A stretch of 64,000 nucleotides of DNA from Pseudomonas sp. SJZ074 (GTDB lineage: Bacteria; Pseudomonadota; Gammaproteobacteria; Pseudomonadales; Pseudomonadaceae), in assembly GCF_007828215.1 (NCBI RefSeq), contig NZ_VIUE01000005.1:124001-188000 (forward strand). Direction: 5' to 3'. Under the pieces are notes generated by a model that saw only the letters and a program-made list of their open reading frames with translations, made no database searches and was not told the DNA's origin. The position numbers and the translations under genes were made by a program. This document shows positions 47,019 to 57,889 of this stretch, one piece after another (within the stretch, counting starts at the first letter, position 1; the number at the start of each line of letters is the position of its first letter).

Positions 47019-47085
47019 CTGGAACTTCAGTGAACTCAAATTTCATGCCCGGCACAGGGATCGGGTTCATCCATAAAACTGAGGC

Positions 47086-47116
47086 ATAAAAAAAGCACCC
47101 CGAAAGGTGCTTTTTC
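47086..47116 (-). terminator. Intrinsic terminator of suhB
   Basis: On the minus strand: AAAAAGCACC, loop TTTC, GGGGTGCTTTTTTT. Begins 15 bases after the suhB stop. Confidence 0.9.
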
Positions 47117-47130
47117 TGTAGCCGGGATGC

Positions 47131-47949
47131 TTAACGCTTCAACGAAGCCGGCAGATGCGGCTGGATAGCAGTCAGCACAGCCTTGAAGCATTTGGTGTTG
47201 CCAGCAACGATGTGGCCTTTTTCAAGGAAGTCGTGGCCGCCGGTGAAGTCGCTCACCAAGCCACCGGCTTCCTGGATCAGCAGGGCGCCTGCCGCCATGT
47301 CCCACTCGGACAGGCCCGACTCCCAGAATGCGTCGAAACGACCGGCCGCCACATAAGCCAGGTCCAGGCTGGCGGCGCCAGCGCAGCGGATGCCGGCGGT
47401 CTGGCCGACCAGGGCGCGGAACATGCCCAGGTAGTTGTCCAGGTTGTCCATCTGATCATCGCGGAACGGGAAGCCGGTACCCAGCAGGGCGCCGTCCAGG
47501 CTGGTGCGGCCGCTGACGCGCAGGCGACGACCGTTCAGTTGGGCGCCACGGCCACGGCTGGCGGTGAATTCTTCCTGGCGAACCGGGTCCAGCACGACAG
47601 CGTGTTCCAGGCGGCCACGGTATTTGCAGGCGATGCTGACGGCGAAGTGAGGAATGCCGCGCAGGAAGTTGGTGGTGCCGTCCAGCGGATCGATGATCCA
47701 CAGGTACTCTTCACCCTCGATGCCGGTGCCGGCGTGCATGCCGGTCTCTTCACCGAGGATGGAGTGGTTCGGGTAAGCCTTGCGCAGGGCATCGACGATT
47801 TTCTGTTCGGCGGCGCGATCGACCTCGGACACGTAGTCCTTGGCGTCTTTTTCATCGACCTTGATGGTATCCAGGCGCTCGATGGAGCGGAAGATCAGTT
47901 CACTGGCGCTGCGGGCGGCGCGCAGCGCGATATTCAGCATGGGCTGCAT
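47131..47949 (-). CDS. suhB: Inositol monophosphatase family protein SuhB
   Basis: 272 residues with the metal-dependent phosphatase motifs ILGEETG, WIIDPLDGTTNFLRGIPHFAVSIA and SEWDMAAGALLIQEAGG. Splits myo-inositol-1-phosphate and, in enteric bacteria, also supports rRNA transcription antitermination. Divergent from trmJ, as usual in Pseudomonas. Confidence 0.95.
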   Translation of the reverse strand: MQPMLNIALRAARSASELIFRSIERLDTIKVDEKDAKDYVSEVDRAAEQKIVDALRKAYPNHSILGEETGMHAGTGIEGEEYLWIIDPLDGTTNFLRGIPHFAVSIACKYRGRLEHAVVLDPVRQEEFTASRGRGAQLNGRRLRVSGRTSLDGALLGTGFPFRDDQMDNLDNYLGMFRALVGQTAGIRCAGAASLDLAYVAAGRFDAFWESGLSEWDMAAGALLIQEAGGLVSDFTGGHDFLEKGHIVAGNTKCFKAVLTAIQPHLPASLKR

Positions 47950-48093
47950 GGATGTGTCACCTAAGGTTGTTAAAGAAAGCCGCGCATTCTATCAGAAAGT
48001 TTTCCGAGGAGAAGGTTGGCGTTCGCTTTCATAGCTTAACGGTAGGTGCTTAGGTAAGATTTGCTCCCTTTGTCGTGTTCGAGAGCGCCTCCC

Positions 48094-48864
48094 TTGTTGC
48101 AGAACATTCGTGTCGTCCTGGTCAATACCAGCCATCCGGGCAATATCGGCGGAGCTGCGCGGGCCATGAAGAACATGGGCCTGTCGCGGCTGGTGCTGGT
48201 CGAGCCTCGCTTGTTTCCCCATCACGAAGCCGACGCCCGGGCGTCCGGTGCCGGTGACATCCTGGCGGGTGCGCAGGTCGTCGCCACTCTGGAAGACGCC
48301 TTGGCGGGCTGCAACCTGGTGCTCGGCACCAGTGCTCGTGACCGCCGCATCCCCTGGCCGTTGCTCGATCCCCGCGAATGTGGGACGAAAGTGGTCGAGG
48401 AAGCCGCGCAGGGTATCGAAATCGCGTTGGTGTTCGGTCGTGAAGACTCCGGCCTGACCAATGACGAGCTGCAGCGATGTCACTTTCACGTGCATATCCC
48501 TTCCGACCCCGGATTCAGTTCCTTGAACCTCGGGGCGGCGGTGCAGGTGTTGAGCTATGAAGTGCGCATGGCCTGGCTGGCGGCCGAAGGTAAGCCAAGC
48601 AAGGTCGAAAAATTCGAGGCGACGTCGCCGCGCAGTGAGACACTGGCGACCATGGACGAACTGGAGCGATTCTATGAACACCTGGAGCAGACCCTGGTGG
48701 ACATCGAATTCCTCGACCCGGACAAGCCTAGGCACTTGATGGCGCGCCTGCGTCGGTTGTACGGACGAAGCTCGGTCAGCCGGGCGGAGATGAATATATT
48801 GCGCGGCATCCTCACGGAAACCCAGAAAGCGGCCCGTGGCGAGCTGATTAAGCGGAAGGATTAA
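48094..48864 (+). CDS. trmJ: tRNA (cytidine/uridine-2'-O-)-methyltransferase TrmJ
   Basis: 256 residues from a TTG at 48094 (GAGAG upstream; TTG 48097 also possible; the frame is open to 48061 but those residues are not family-like). SPOUT fold: [43 protein letters not shown] and [14 protein letters not shown], with the C-terminal helical tail of TrmJ. Methylates position 32 of several tRNAs. One base before cysE. Confidence 0.93.
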   Translation: MLQNIRVVLVNTSHPGNIGGAARAMKNMGLSRLVLVEPRLFPHHEADARASGAGDILAGAQVVATLEDALAGCNLVLGTSARDRRIPWPLLDPRECGTKVVEEAAQGIEIALVFGREDSGLTNDELQRCHFHVHIPSDPGFSSLNLGAAVQVLSYEVRMAWLAAEGKPSKVEKFEATSPRSETLATMDELERFYEHLEQTLVDIEFLDPDKPRHLMARLRRLYGRSSVSRAEMNILRGILTETQKAARGELIKRKD

Positions 48865-48865
48865 A

Positions 48866-49642
48866 ATGTTCGATCGTTTGCGTGAAGATATCCAAAGCGT
48901 TTTCCATCGTGACCCGGCGGCGCGCAACGCCTTTGAAGTGTTGACCTGCTACCCGGGGATGCACGCCATCTGGATCCATCGGCTGTCCGGCGCCCTGTGG
49001 AACCTTGGCTGGAAGTGGCTGGCACGGTTGGTATCCAACTTCGGTCGCTGGCTCACCGGGATCGAGATCCATCCGGGGGCCAAGGTCGGTCGCCGGTTCT
49101 TCATCGACCACGGCATGGGCATTGTCATCGGCGAAACCGCTGAGATCGGCGATGACGTGACTCTGTATCAGGGGGTGACGCTGGGCGGTACCAGTTGGAA
49201 CAAGGGCAAGCGCCACCCGACCCTGGGCGATGGTGTGGTGGTCGGCGCGGGCGCCAAGGTGCTCGGCCCGTTCACCGTCGGGGCGGGGGCGAAGGTCGGC
49301 TCCAACGCCGTGGTCACCAAGGCCGTGCCGCCCGGCGCGACCGTGGTGGGCATTCCCGGGCGGATCATCGTCAAATCCGATGACGAGCAGGACGCCCGAC
49401 GCAAGGCCATGGCCGAGAAAATCGGCTTCGACGCCTACGGTGTCGGTGAAGACATGCCCGACCCGGTCGCCCGCGCCATCAACCAGTTGCTCGATCACCT
49501 GCAGGCCGTCGACGGGCGCCTGGAGGGGATGTGCGGCGCCCTGAAGGACCTGGGCAGTAATTATTGTGCCAAGGACCTGCCTGAGCTGCGCGAGGAAGAT
49601 TTCGCGTGCGTGAAGGACAAGGATCAGAGCCAGGTCGGCTGA
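48866..49642 (+). CDS. cysE: Serine O-acetyltransferase CysE
   Basis: 258 residues. N-terminal helices with [25 protein letters not shown] and a left-handed parallel beta helix of hexapeptide repeats ([50 protein letters not shown]). Makes O-acetylserine for cysteine; its place before the isc operon fits cysteine as the sulfur donor of IscS. Confidence 0.95.
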   Translation: MFDRLREDIQSVFHRDPAARNAFEVLTCYPGMHAIWIHRLSGALWNLGWKWLARLVSNFGRWLTGIEIHPGAKVGRRFFIDHGMGIVIGETAEIGDDVTLYQGVTLGGTSWNKGKRHPTLGDGVVVGAGAKVLGPFTVGAGAKVGSNAVVTKAVPPGATVVGIPGRIIVKSDDEQDARRKAMAEKIGFDAYGVGEDMPDPVARAINQLLDHLQAVDGRLEGMCGALKDLGSNYCAKDLPELREEDFACVKDKDQSQVG

Positions 49643-49657
49643 AACCTGGCTGGCCCC

Positions 49658-49730
49658 TTCGCGAGCAAGCCCGCTCCTACATTGAATCGTGGCGTTTATG
49701 CGATCCCTGTGGGAGCGAGCCTGCTCGCGA
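49658..49730. repeat. REP pair (REPIN)
   Basis: Inverted REP at 49658-49680 (with CTCCTAC in place of CTCCCAC) and direct REP at 49708-49730 (TGTGGGAGCGAGCCTGCTCG). Fills the spacer between cysE and the iscR promoter. Confidence 0.85.
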
Positions 49731-49825
49731 TGAACGATAACGCGGTGTCACTGTCCTGCCCGCCAAGCCTTTGCTATCATGCGCGCGCTCTTTCGCGGGT
49801 AAACCCGAGTGCTCCACTAGGTCTT

Positions 49826-49850
49826 ATAGTTGACTTAATTACTCGGGAAT
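49826..49850. promoter_or_regulatory. IscR type 1 binding site in the isc promoter
   Basis: 25 bases beginning ATAGTTGACT and ending ACTCGGGAAT around TAATT. They fit the type 1 IscR site ATASYYGACT-N5-AGTCRRSTAT at most positions. It lies 40 bases before iscR, where [2Fe-2S]-IscR would repress the operon. Confidence 0.75.
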
Positions 49851-49889
49851 TGCATACTCGCCCCATTCCGAACTCCGTGGTAATTGTCC

Positions 49890-50381
49890 ATGCGACTGAC
49901 TACAAAAGGCCGATACGCCGTGACCGCGATGCTGGACCTGGCATTGCATGCGCAGCACGGGCCGGTGTCCCTGGCCGATATCTCCGAGCGCCAGGGCATT
50001 TCCCTGTCTTATCTTGAACAGCTGTTCGCCAAGCTGCGTCGCAGCAACCTGGTGTCCAGTGTGCGTGGTCCTGGTGGCGGCTATCAGCTGTCGCGCGACA
50101 TGCAAGGCATCCAGGTCGCCCAGGTGATCGATGCGGTGAACGAATCGGTCGATGCGACCAAATGTCAGGGGTTGGGCGACTGCCATGGCGGTGATACTTG
50201 CCTGACCCATCATCTGTGGTGCGACTTGAGCCTGCAGATCCACGAGTTTCTGAGCGGTATCAGCTTGGCTGACCTTGTTACCCGCCGTGAGGTGCAAGAA
50301 GTAGCCCAGCGTCAGGACCAGCGCCGTTGCAATAGCAAGGCGCCGCACCTGGACAAGATTGAAGCGTCCGCCGTCGAATGA
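49890..50381 (+). CDS. iscR: Iron-sulfur cluster regulator IscR
   Basis: 163 residues from the ATG at 49890 ([20 protein letters not shown]). Rrf2-family winged helix with [25 protein letters not shown] and the cluster ligands in [17 protein letters not shown]. First gene of the isc operon and controlled by its own product at 49826-49850. Confidence 0.97.
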   Translation: MRLTTKGRYAVTAMLDLALHAQHGPVSLADISERQGISLSYLEQLFAKLRRSNLVSSVRGPGGGYQLSRDMQGIQVAQVIDAVNESVDATKCQGLGDCHGGDTCLTHHLWCDLSLQIHEFLSGISLADLVTRREVQEVAQRQDQRRCNSKAPHLDKIEASAVE

Positions 50382-50431
50382 CTGCCGCAGAGCACGCGGA
50401 ACGCCAGCCAGCCTGATTTAGGAGAGAGTCC

Positions 50432-51646
50432 ATGAAATTGCCGATTTACCTTGATTACTCTGCGACCACCCCGGTTGACCCGCGTGTCGCGCAGAAAATG
50501 AGTGAATGCCTGCTGGTCGACGGAAACTTCGGTAACCCGGCCTCCCGCTCCCACGTGTTCGGCTGGAAGGCCGAGGAGTCGGTCGAGAACGCCCGTCGCC
50601 AGGTCGCCGACCTGGTCAACGCCGACCCGCGTGAAATCGTCTGGACCTCCGGTGCCACCGAGTCCGACAACCTGGCAATCAAGGGTGTCGCGCACTTCTA
50701 TCACACCAAGGGCAAGCACCTGATCACCTCCAAGATCGAGCACAAGGCTGTCCTGGACACCACGCGCCAACTGGAGCGTGAAGGTTTCGAAGTCACCTAC
50801 ATCGAGCCTGGCGAAGACGGTCTGATCACCCCGGCCATGGTCGAAGCCGCGCTGCGCGACGACACCATCCTGGTTTCGATCATGCACGTGAACAACGAAA
50901 TCGGCACCGTCAACGACATCGCGGCCATCGGCGAACTGACCCGCTCCCGCGGCGTTCTGTTCCACGTCGACGCGGCCCAGTCCACCGGCAAGGTCGACAT
51001 CGACCTGTCGAAGCTCAAAGTCGACCTGATGTCGTTCTCCGCCCACAAAACCTATGGCCCTAAAGGTATCGGCGCGCTGTACGTGAGCCGCAAGCCGCGT
51101 GTTCGCCTCGAAGCGACCATGCATGGTGGCGGTCACGAGCGTGGCATGCGTTCCGGCACCCTGGCGACCCACCAGATCGTCGGCATGGGCGAAGCATTCC
51201 GCGTGGCCAAGGAAGACATGGCCGCCGAGAACGTGCGCATCAAGGCCCTGAGCGACCGCTTCTACAAGCAGGTCGAGCACCTGGAAGAGCTCTACGTCAA
51301 CGGCAGCATGACCGCTCGCGTACCGCACAACCTGAACCTGAGCTTCAATTACGTTGAAGGCGAGTCGCTGATCATGGCGCTCAAGGACCTGGCCGTGTCG
51401 TCCGGTTCGGCGTGCACCTCGGCGTCCCTCGAGCCGTCGTATGTACTGCGCGCCCTGGGCCGCAACGACGAACTGGCCCACAGCTCGATCCGCTTCACCT
51501 TCGGCCGCTTCACCACCGAAGAAGAAATCGATTACGCCGCGCAGAAAGTCTGCGAGGCGGTCACCAAGCTGCGCGCACTGTCGCCGCTATGGGACATGTA
51601 CAAAGACGGCGTCGACATTTCGAAAATCGAATGGGCGGCGCACTGA
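50432..51646 (+). CDS. iscS: Cysteine desulfurase IscS
   Basis: 404 residues. PLP lysine in [14 protein letters not shown], active Cys in [16 protein letters not shown], and the N-terminal [15 protein letters not shown]. Takes sulfur from cysteine for IscU and for tRNA thiolation. AGGAGAG ahead of the start. Confidence 0.97.
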   Translation: MKLPIYLDYSATTPVDPRVAQKMSECLLVDGNFGNPASRSHVFGWKAEESVENARRQVADLVNADPREIVWTSGATESDNLAIKGVAHFYHTKGKHLITSKIEHKAVLDTTRQLEREGFEVTYIEPGEDGLITPAMVEAALRDDTILVSIMHVNNEIGTVNDIAAIGELTRSRGVLFHVDAAQSTGKVDIDLSKLKVDLMSFSAHKTYGPKGIGALYVSRKPRVRLEATMHGGGHERGMRSGTLATHQIVGMGEAFRVAKEDMAAENVRIKALSDRFYKQVEHLEELYVNGSMTARVPHNLNLSFNYVEGESLIMALKDLAVSSGSACTSASLEPSYVLRALGRNDELAHSSIRFTFGRFTTEEEIDYAAQKVCEAVTKLRALSPLWDMYKDGVDISKIEWAAH

Positions 51647-51689
51647 GAAGTCGCCACCAGAGCGGCTCCACTGATGAGGATTGAAGCAA

Positions 51690-52076
51690 ATGGCATATAG
51701 CGAAAAGGTCATCGACCACTACGAGAACCCGCGCAACGTCGGCAAGATGGACGCGCAGGATCCTGATGTCGGCACCGGCATGGTCGGCGCGCCTGCGTGC
51801 GGCGACGTGATGCGCCTGCAGATCAAGGTCAACGAGCAAGGCATCATCGAAGATGCCAAGTTCAAGACCTACGGCTGCGGTTCGGCCATTGCGTCAAGCT
51901 CCCTGGCCACCGAGTGGATGAAGGGCAAGACCCTTGATGAAGCCGAAACCATCAAAAACACCCAGCTGGCCGAAGAACTGGCCCTGCCGCCAGTGAAAAT
52001 CCACTGCTCGGTACTCGCTGAAGACGCCATCAAGGCTGCCGTTCGCGACTACAAGCAGAAGAAAGGCTTGATCTGA
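51690..52076 (+). CDS. iscU: Iron-sulfur scaffold IscU
   Basis: 128 residues from the ATG at 51690 (MAYSEKVIDHYENPRNVG; AGGA 11 bases upstream). Cys37, Cys63 and Cys106 with Asp39 are the cluster site, and LPPVKIHC is the HscA-binding motif. Builds [2Fe-2S] clusters with IscS. Confidence 0.97.
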   Translation: MAYSEKVIDHYENPRNVGKMDAQDPDVGTGMVGAPACGDVMRLQIKVNEQGIIEDAKFKTYGCGSAIASSSLATEWMKGKTLDEAETIKNTQLAEELALPPVKIHCSVLAEDAIKAAVRDYKQKKGLI

Positions 52077-52099
52077 ACCGCGACAGGTAAGGAGTTTCC

Positions 52100-52423
52100 A
52101 TGGCTATCCAGATGACAGAAGCAGCCGCCAGGCATGTACAGCGTTCCCTTGCAGGACGCGGCAAGGGCGAGGGCATCCGCCTGGGTGTTCGCACCACGGG
52201 TTGTTCCGGCCTTGCCTATGTACTGGAATTCGTCGATGAAGTCGGCGAAGACGATCAGGTGTTCGAGAGTCATGGTCAGAAAGTGATCATCGACCCGAAG
52301 AGCCTGACGTACCTGGACGGCACTGAGCTGGATTTCGTCAAGGAAGGGTTGAACGAAGGCTTCAAGTTCAACAACCCCAACGTGCGCGGTGAGTGTGGCT
52401 GCGGCGAAAGCTTCAACATCTGA
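52100..52423 (+). CDS. iscA: A-type carrier IscA
   Basis: 107 residues with the three conserved cysteines, C35 in TTGCSGLAY and C99/C101 in GECGCGESF. Carries iron or clusters to [4Fe-4S] proteins. AAGGAG precedes the start. Confidence 0.97.
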   Translation: MAIQMTEAAARHVQRSLAGRGKGEGIRLGVRTTGCSGLAYVLEFVDEVGEDDQVFESHGQKVIIDPKSLTYLDGTELDFVKEGLNEGFKFNNPNVRGECGCGESFNI

Positions 52424-52431
52424 GGCAGCTC

Positions 52432-52953
52432 GTGGGTACTCCTTGTCATTTCGCTTTGTTTCAGATGCAGCCGGGTTTCAGCCTGGATCTCGATGAGTTA
52501 TCGGCGCGTTACCTCGAGCTGGCCCGGGGTGTCCATCCGGACCGCTTCGCGGATGCCTCCGAGGCTGAGCAACGGCGGGCGCTCGAGCAGTCCGCGAACC
52601 TCAACGAGGCCTACCAGACGCTCAAGAGCCCGGCCAAGCGCGCGCGATACCTGCTTGCCATCAGCGGTCATGAGCTGCCCCTGGAAGTCACGGTGCACGA
52701 TCCCGAGTTTCTTCTGCAGCAGATGCAGTGGCGCGAAGAACTCGAAGACCTGCAGGACAGTGCCGACCTGGCGGGTGTCGCCGCGTTCAAGCGCCGCTTG
52801 AAGGACGCCCAGCAAACCCTGAACGAAAGCTTCGCAGCCTGCTGGAACGATGCCGCGCAACGCGAACAGGCCGAACGCCTGATGCGGCGCATGCAGTTCC
52901 TCGACAAGCTCACCTACGAAGTGCGCCAGCTAGAAGAGCGCCTCGACGATTAA
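52432..52953 (+). CDS. hscB: Co-chaperone HscB
   Basis: 173 residues from a GTG at 52432 (GAGG upstream). J-domain with [41 protein letters not shown] (HPD kept) and a C-terminal IscU-binding helical domain. Brings IscU to HscA. Confidence 0.95.
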   Translation: MGTPCHFALFQMQPGFSLDLDELSARYLELARGVHPDRFADASEAEQRRALEQSANLNEAYQTLKSPAKRARYLLAISGHELPLEVTVHDPEFLLQQMQWREELEDLQDSADLAGVAAFKRRLKDAQQTLNESFAACWNDAAQREQAERLMRRMQFLDKLTYEVRQLEERLDD

Positions 52954-53003
52954 CCCAGTGCCGCTCCGGTCGCACGCCTGATTACAGATAAGTCCTGATT
53001 ACG

Positions 53004-54866
53004 ATGGCCCTACTGCAGATCGCCGAACCCGGCCAAAGTCCACAACCGCACCAGCGTCGCCTGGCTGTGGGGATCGACTTGGGTACCACCAATTCCCTGG
53101 TCGCTGCGTTGCGCAGCGGTCTTTCCGAGCCGCTGGCCGATGAGCAGGGCCGGGTGATCCTGCCGTCCGCCGTCCGTTACCACGTCGACCGTGTCGAAGT
53201 GGGCGAGTCGGCCAAGCTGGCCGCCGCCACCGATCCGTTGAACACTATTGTTTCGGTCAAGCGCTTGATGGGTCGTGGTCTGTCCGACGTCAAGCAATTG
53301 GGCGATCAACTGCCGTACCGCTTCGTCGGTGGCGAATCCCACATGCCGTTCATCGAGACCGTGCAGGGCCCGAAAAGCCCGGTGGAAGTGTCGGCCGACA
53401 TCCTCAAGGTCCTGCGTCAACGCGCCGAAGCGGCGCTGGGCGGTGAATTGGTGGGTGCGGTCATCACCGTCCCGGCCTACTTCGATGACGCCCAACGCCA
53501 GGCCACCAAGGACGCGGCCAAGCTGGCCGGCCTGAACGTGCTGCGCCTGCTCAACGAGCCGACCGCTGCGGCGGTGGCCTACGGTCTGGATCAACACGCC
53601 GAAGGCCTGGTCGCCATCTATGACCTGGGCGGCGGCACCTTCGATATCTCCATCCTGCGCCTGACCGGCGGGGTCTTCGAAGTCCTGGCCACCGGTGGCG
53701 ATAGCGCCCTGGGCGGCGATGACTTCGACCACGCCATTGCCGGCTGGATCATCGAGCAAGCCGGCTTGTCCGCCGACCTCGACCCGGGTGCGCAACGCCA
53801 CCTGCTGCAAACCGCCTGTGCCGCCAAGGAAGCCTTGACCGACGCCGCCACTGTTGAAGTCGCTTATGGCGACTGGAAAGCCGCGCTGACCCGCGAAGCC
53901 TTCGATGCCCTGATCGAACCCATGGTCGCCCGCAGCCTCAAGGCCTGCCGCCGCGCCGTGCGCGATTCCGGCGTGGAGCTGGAAGACGTCAAGGCCGTGG
54001 TCATGGTGGGCGGGTCGACCCGCGTGCCTCGGGTTCGCGAAGCCGTTGCCGAGGCCTTTGGCCGTCAACCACTGACCGAAATCGACCCCGACCAGGTGGT
54101 CGCCATCGGTGCCGCGATTCAGGCCGATACCCTGGCCGGCAACAAGCGCGACGGCGGCGAACTGCTGCTGCTTGACGTGATTCCGCTGTCCCTGGGTCTG
54201 GAAACCATGGGCGGCCTGATGGAGAAGGTGATTCCGCGCAACACCACCATCCCCGTCGCCCGTGCCCAGGATTTCACCACTTATAAAGACGGCCAGTCGG
54301 CCATGATGATCCACGTGCTGCAAGGCGAGCGTGAGCTGATCAGCGACTGCCGCTCCCTGGCGCGCTTCGAATTGCGCGGCATTCCGGCCATGGTGGCTGG
54401 CGCGGCGAAGATCCGCGTGACCTTCCAGGTCGATGCCGACGGCCTGCTCAATGTTTCCGCCCGCGAGCTGGGTTCGGGCGTCGAGGCGAGCATTCAGGTC
54501 AAGCCGTCCTACGGCCTGACCGACGGCGAAATCGCCCGGATGCTCAAGGATTCCTTCCAATATGCCGGCGACGACAAGGTGGCCCGCGTGTTGCGCGAGC
54601 AGCAAGTCGACGCCCAGCGACTGATCGAAGCCGTGCAGGGCGCCCTCGAAGCCGACGGCGAGCGTCTGCTGGACGCCGAAGAGCGCATGGTCATCGAATT
54701 GCAGATGCAGGAATTGTCCGAATTGATCAAGGGCACCGATGGCTATGCCATCGAGCAGCAGACCAAGCGTCTGTCGCAAGTCACTGATGCCTTTGCCGCC
54801 CGCCGCCTGGATTCAACGGTCAAAGCCGCCCTGGCGGGGCGTAACCTGAATGAAATCGAGGAGTAA
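53004..54866 (+). CDS. hscA: Fe-S protein chaperone HscA
   Basis: 620 residues, Hsp70 type: [69 protein letters not shown] and the substrate domain ([23 protein letters not shown]). Frees clusters from IscU with ATP. A long antisense frame across it is a codon-bias shadow. Confidence 0.97.
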   Translation: MALLQIAEPGQSPQPHQRRLAVGIDLGTTNSLVAALRSGLSEPLADEQGRVILPSAVRYHVDRVEVGESAKLAAATDPLNTIVSVKRLMGRGLSDVKQLGDQLPYRFVGGESHMPFIETVQGPKSPVEVSADILKVLRQRAEAALGGELVGAVITVPAYFDDAQRQATKDAAKLAGLNVLRLLNEPTAAAVAYGLDQHAEGLVAIYDLGGGTFDISILRLTGGVFEVLATGGDSALGGDDFDHAIAGWIIEQAGLSADLDPGAQRHLLQTACAAKEALTDAATVEVAYGDWKAALTREAFDALIEPMVARSLKACRRAVRDSGVELEDVKAVVMVGGSTRVPRVREAVAEAFGRQPLTEIDPDQVVAIGAAIQADTLAGNKRDGGELLLLDVIPLSLGLETMGGLMEKVIPRNTTIPVARAQDFTTYKDGQSAMMIHVLQGERELISDCRSLARFELRGIPAMVAGAAKIRVTFQVDADGLLNVSARELGSGVEASIQVKPSYGLTDGEIARMLKDSFQYAGDDKVARVLREQQVDAQRLIEAVQGALEADGERLLDAEERMVIELQMQELSELIKGTDGYAIEQQTKRLSQVTDAFAARRLDSTVKAALAGRNLNEIEE

Positions 54867-54869
54867 TTG

Positions 54870-55211
54870 ATGCCGCAGGTGATTTTTTTGCCCCACGAGA
54901 AGTTCTGCCCAGAGGGCAAGGTGGTGGAGGCTGAGCCTGGGATATCCATCCTTGATCTGGCCCATGAACACCATATTGAAATGGAAAGCGCCTGTGGCGG
55001 TGTCTGCGCCTGCACGACCTGCCATTGCATCATTCGCGAGGGCTTCGATTCGCTGGAAGAGGCGGACGATCTGGAAGAAGATTTCCTCGATCGCGCCTGG
55101 GGGCTGGAACCGCAGTCGCGTCTGGGTTGCCAGGCCATCGTCGGTACGGAAGACCTGACCGTCGAGATCCCGAAATATTCGCTTAACCACGCCGCCGAAG
55201 CGCCGCACTGA
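54870..55211 (+). CDS. fdx: ISC-system [2Fe-2S] ferredoxin
   Basis: 113 residues from the ATG at 54870. Adrenodoxin-type ligands in ESACGGVCACTTCHC and the later LGCQAIV. Supplies electrons for cluster assembly. Three bases after hscA. Confidence 0.96.
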   Translation: MPQVIFLPHEKFCPEGKVVEAEPGISILDLAHEHHIEMESACGGVCACTTCHCIIREGFDSLEEADDLEEDFLDRAWGLEPQSRLGCQAIVGTEDLTVEIPKYSLNHAAEAPH

Positions 55212-55225
55212 TCCGGGAAACCATC

Positions 55226-55426
55226 ATGAGTCTGAAATGGATTGATGTGCTGGAGATTGCGATCCAGCTGACCGAGGCCAAGCCTGATGTAGACCCGCGG
55301 TACGTGAACTTCGTCGATCTGCACCAGTGGGTGTTGGCATTGCCGGAGTTCAGCGACGATCCGGCCCGCGGTGGCGAGAAAGTACTTGAAGCCATTCAAG
55401 CCGCCTGGATAGAAGAAGCAGACTGA
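55226..55426 (+). CDS. iscX: Fe-S assembly protein IscX
   Basis: 66 residues, acidic: MSLKWIDVLEIAIQLTEAKPDVDPRYVNFVDLHQWVLALPEF. Small regulator of IscS activity and last gene of the isc operon. Confidence 0.95.
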   Translation: MSLKWIDVLEIAIQLTEAKPDVDPRYVNFVDLHQWVLALPEFSDDPARGGEKVLEAIQAAWIEEAD

Positions 55427-55459
55427 GTCTGCGCTGTACGCAGTTAGGCAATACCCGAT

Positions 55460-55488
55460 AACCCGCGTATAATTCGCGGGTTTAATTT
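55460..55488 (+). terminator. Terminator of the isc operon with a TATAAT in its loop
   Basis: Stem AACCCGCG and complement CGCGGGTT around TATAATT, followed by a T-rich tail. The loop contains TATAAT, the sigma-70 -10 consensus. With a weak TTAGGC 18 bases upstream it could also be the ndk promoter, whose start codon is about 45 bases further on. Confidence 0.75.
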
Positions 55489-55518
55489 TTCGCACATTAC
55501 CGTTTCTGGAGTTACACC

Positions 55519-55944
55519 ATGGCTGTTCAACGTACTTTCTCCATCATCAAGCCTGACGCCGTTGCTAAAAACGTGATCGGCAAGATCGTCACCCGCTTCG
55601 AAGACGCCGGCCTGCGCGTCGTCGCTTCGAAAATGAAGCAACTGTCCAAGGCCGAAGCCGAAGGCTTCTACGCTGAGCACAGCGAGCGTGGTTTCTTCGG
55701 TGAGCTGGTTGCGTTCATGACTTCCGGTCCGGTTGTCGTTCAGGTGCTGGAAGGCGAAAACGCCATCGCTCGCAACCGTGAGCTGATGGGCGCCACCAAC
55801 CCTAAAGAAGCCGCTCCAGGCACCATCCGTGCCGACTTCGCACAGTCCATCGACGCCAACGCCGTTCACGGTTCGGACTCCGAAGCCGCTGCTGCCCGCG
55901 AAATTGCTTACTTTTTCTCCGCTACTGAAGTAACCACTCGCTAA
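55519..55944 (+). CDS. ndk: Nucleoside diphosphate kinase
   Basis: 141 residues: [22 protein letters not shown] and the active His in [16 protein letters not shown]. Balances nucleoside triphosphate pools. Its own unit between the isc operon and rlmN. Confidence 0.97.
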   Translation: MAVQRTFSIIKPDAVAKNVIGKIVTRFEDAGLRVVASKMKQLSKAEAEGFYAEHSERGFFGELVAFMTSGPVVVQVLEGENAIARNRELMGATNPKEAAPGTIRADFAQSIDANAVHGSDSEAAAAREIAYFFSATEVTTR

Positions 55945-55972
55945 GCCCAGGCTTTTGAGTGAAGGTGAATCC

Positions 55973-57118
55973 ATGACTACATCGAACGGCAAAACCAACC
56001 TGTTGGGCCTGACCCAGCCGGAAATGGAGAAATTCTTCGACTCGATCGGGGAGAAGCGTTTCCGTGCCGGTCAGGTAATGAAATGGATTCACCACTTTGG
56101 CGTCGACGATTTCGACGCCATGACGAATGTCGGCAAGGCCTTGCGTGAAAAGCTCAAGGCCGTTGCCGAGATTCGCGGCCCCGAAGTGGTCAGCCAGGAC
56201 ATTTCCAGCGACGGCACCCGTAAATGGGTGGTGCGCGTGGCGTCCGGCAGCTGCGTCGAGACCGTCTACATTCCCCAGGGCAAGCGCGGCACCTTGTGCG
56301 TTTCGTCCCAGGCAGGCTGTGCCCTGGATTGCAGTTTCTGCTCCACCGGCAAGCAAGGCTTCAACAGCAACCTTACCGCCGCCGAAGTGATCGGCCAGGT
56401 GTGGATTGCCAACAAATCCTTTGGCAGCGTCCCGGCGACCGTCGACCGTGCCATCACCAACGTGGTGATGATGGGCATGGGTGAGCCGCTGCTGAACTTC
56501 GACAACGTCGTGTCCGCCATGCATCTGATGATGGATGACCTGGGCTATGGCATTTCCAAGCGCCGCGTGACCCTGTCCACGTCTGGCGTGGTGCCGATGA
56601 TCGATGAGCTGGCCAAGCACATCGACGTCTCCCTGGCGTTGTCGCTGCACGCACCCAATGACGCATTGCGTAACCAGTTGGTGCCGATCAACAAGAAGTA
56701 TCCGCTTAAGATGCTGCTGGACTCGTGCCAGCGCTACATGTCGGCCTTGGGCGAAAAGCGCGTGCTGACCATCGAGTACACCCTGCTCAAGGATGTGAAC
56801 GACAAGGTCGAGCATGCGGTCGAGATGATCGAACTGCTCAAGAACATCCCGTGCAAGATCAACCTGATTCCGTTCAACCCGTTCCCGCACTCCGGTTACG
56901 AGCGTCCGAGCAACAACGCGATCCGTCGCTTTCAGGATCAGCTTCATCACGCGGGCTTCAACGTCACCGTGCGTACCACCCGCGGCGAAGACATCGATGC
57001 GGCGTGCGGTCAATTGGTCGGGCAGGTGCTGGATCGCACCCGTCGCAGCGAACGCTACATTGCCGTGCGCGAGTTGAACGCCGCCGACGATGTGCAGAAC
57101 GCTGCGAACGGTCACTAA
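55973..57118 (+). CDS. rlmN: Dual-specificity RNA methyltransferase RlmN
   Basis: 381 residues from the ATG at 55973 (GAAGGTGA upstream). Radical-SAM ligands in [25 protein letters not shown], and the C-terminal Cys in DIDAACGQL. Makes 2-methyladenosine at 23S position 2503 and at position 37 of some tRNAs. Confidence 0.97.
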   Translation: MTTSNGKTNLLGLTQPEMEKFFDSIGEKRFRAGQVMKWIHHFGVDDFDAMTNVGKALREKLKAVAEIRGPEVVSQDISSDGTRKWVVRVASGSCVETVYIPQGKRGTLCVSSQAGCALDCSFCSTGKQGFNSNLTAAEVIGQVWIANKSFGSVPATVDRAITNVVMMGMGEPLLNFDNVVSAMHLMMDDLGYGISKRRVTLSTSGVVPMIDELAKHIDVSLALSLHAPNDALRNQLVPINKKYPLKMLLDSCQRYMSALGEKRVLTIEYTLLKDVNDKVEHAVEMIELLKNIPCKINLIPFNPFPHSGYERPSNNAIRRFQDQLHHAGFNVTVRTTRGEDIDAACGQLVGQVLDRTRRSERYIAVRELNAADDVQNAANGH

Positions 57119-57130
57119 GAGAGGAACTCT

Positions 57131-57889
57131 ATGTCCCTGCGCTTCGCGCTGCTGTTGCTGTTCGCCGGTCTGTGCGCCGGTTGTGTTCTGTCGGGTGACT
57201 ACAACCCGATGAAAACCAGCAAGGGGCGTGACGAAGCGCGTGTGGCCTATGTGCAACTGGGCATCGGCTACCTGCAGCAGGGCATGACCGAGCGGGCCAA
57301 GGTACCGCTCAAGAAGGCCCTGGAGCTGGACAGTTCCGATGCCGACGCCAACGCGGCCCTGGCCCTGGTGTTCCAGGCTGAGCTGGAACCGGAGCTGGCC
57401 GACGAGCACTTTCGCAAGGCACTGTCCAGCCGGCCCCAGGATGCACGGATCCTGAACAACTACGGCAGTTTTCTCTACGAGCAACAGCGTTACAAGGAAG
57501 CCTACGAACGCTTCGAACAGGCCGCCGCGGATACCCTTTACCCTGAGCGTTCGCGGGTTTTCGAGAACCTCGGCATGACCGCCGCGAAACTCGGCCAGCG
57601 TGACCTGGCCCGCCAGCAATTGGAAAAGGCGCTGCGGCTCAACCGCCAGCAACCGCGAGCCTTGCTGGAAATGGCTGAGTTGTCCTACGAAGACAGGCAA
57701 TATGTGCCCGCGCGGGACTATTACGAACGTTTTAGTCTGCTGAGCGAGCAAAATGCACGTAGTCTATTGCTCGGCGTTCGGCTGGCGCACGTATTCGAAG
57801 ATCGTGACAAGGCCGCCAGTTATGGCCTGCAACTAAAAAGACTCTATCCCGGTACGCCGGAATATCAGCAATACCTGTCGGAGCAATGA
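57131..57889 (+). CDS. pilF: Type IV pilus biogenesis lipoprotein PilF/PilW
   Basis: 252 residues. Lipoprotein signal with lipobox AGCVLSGD and six TPR repeats (AYVQLGIGYLQQGMTERAKVPLKKALELDSS onward). Pilotin that takes the secretin PilQ to the outer membrane. Overlaps rodZ by four bases. Confidence 0.94.
   Translation: MSLRFALLLLFAGLCAGCVLSGDYNPMKTSKGRDEARVAYVQLGIGYLQQGMTERAKVPLKKALELDSSDADANAALALVFQAELEPELADEHFRKALSSRPQDARILNNYGSFLYEQQRYKEAYERFEQAAADTLYPERSRVFENLGMTAAKLGQRDLARQQLEKALRLNRQQPRALLEMAELSYEDRQYVPARDYYERFSLLSEQNARSLLLGVRLAHVFEDRDKAASYGLQLKRLYPGTPEYQQYLSEQ

Noticed and set aside
53010..54779. 589-codon open frame antisense to hscA
   Set aside because: Same reason: shadow of a conserved Hsp70-type gene with strong third-position GC.
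55922..57751. 609-codon open frame antisense to rlmN and pilF
   Set aside because: It is fully covered by two well-known genes on the other strand. High-GC codon use leaves such frames open by chance; no family pattern is seen.
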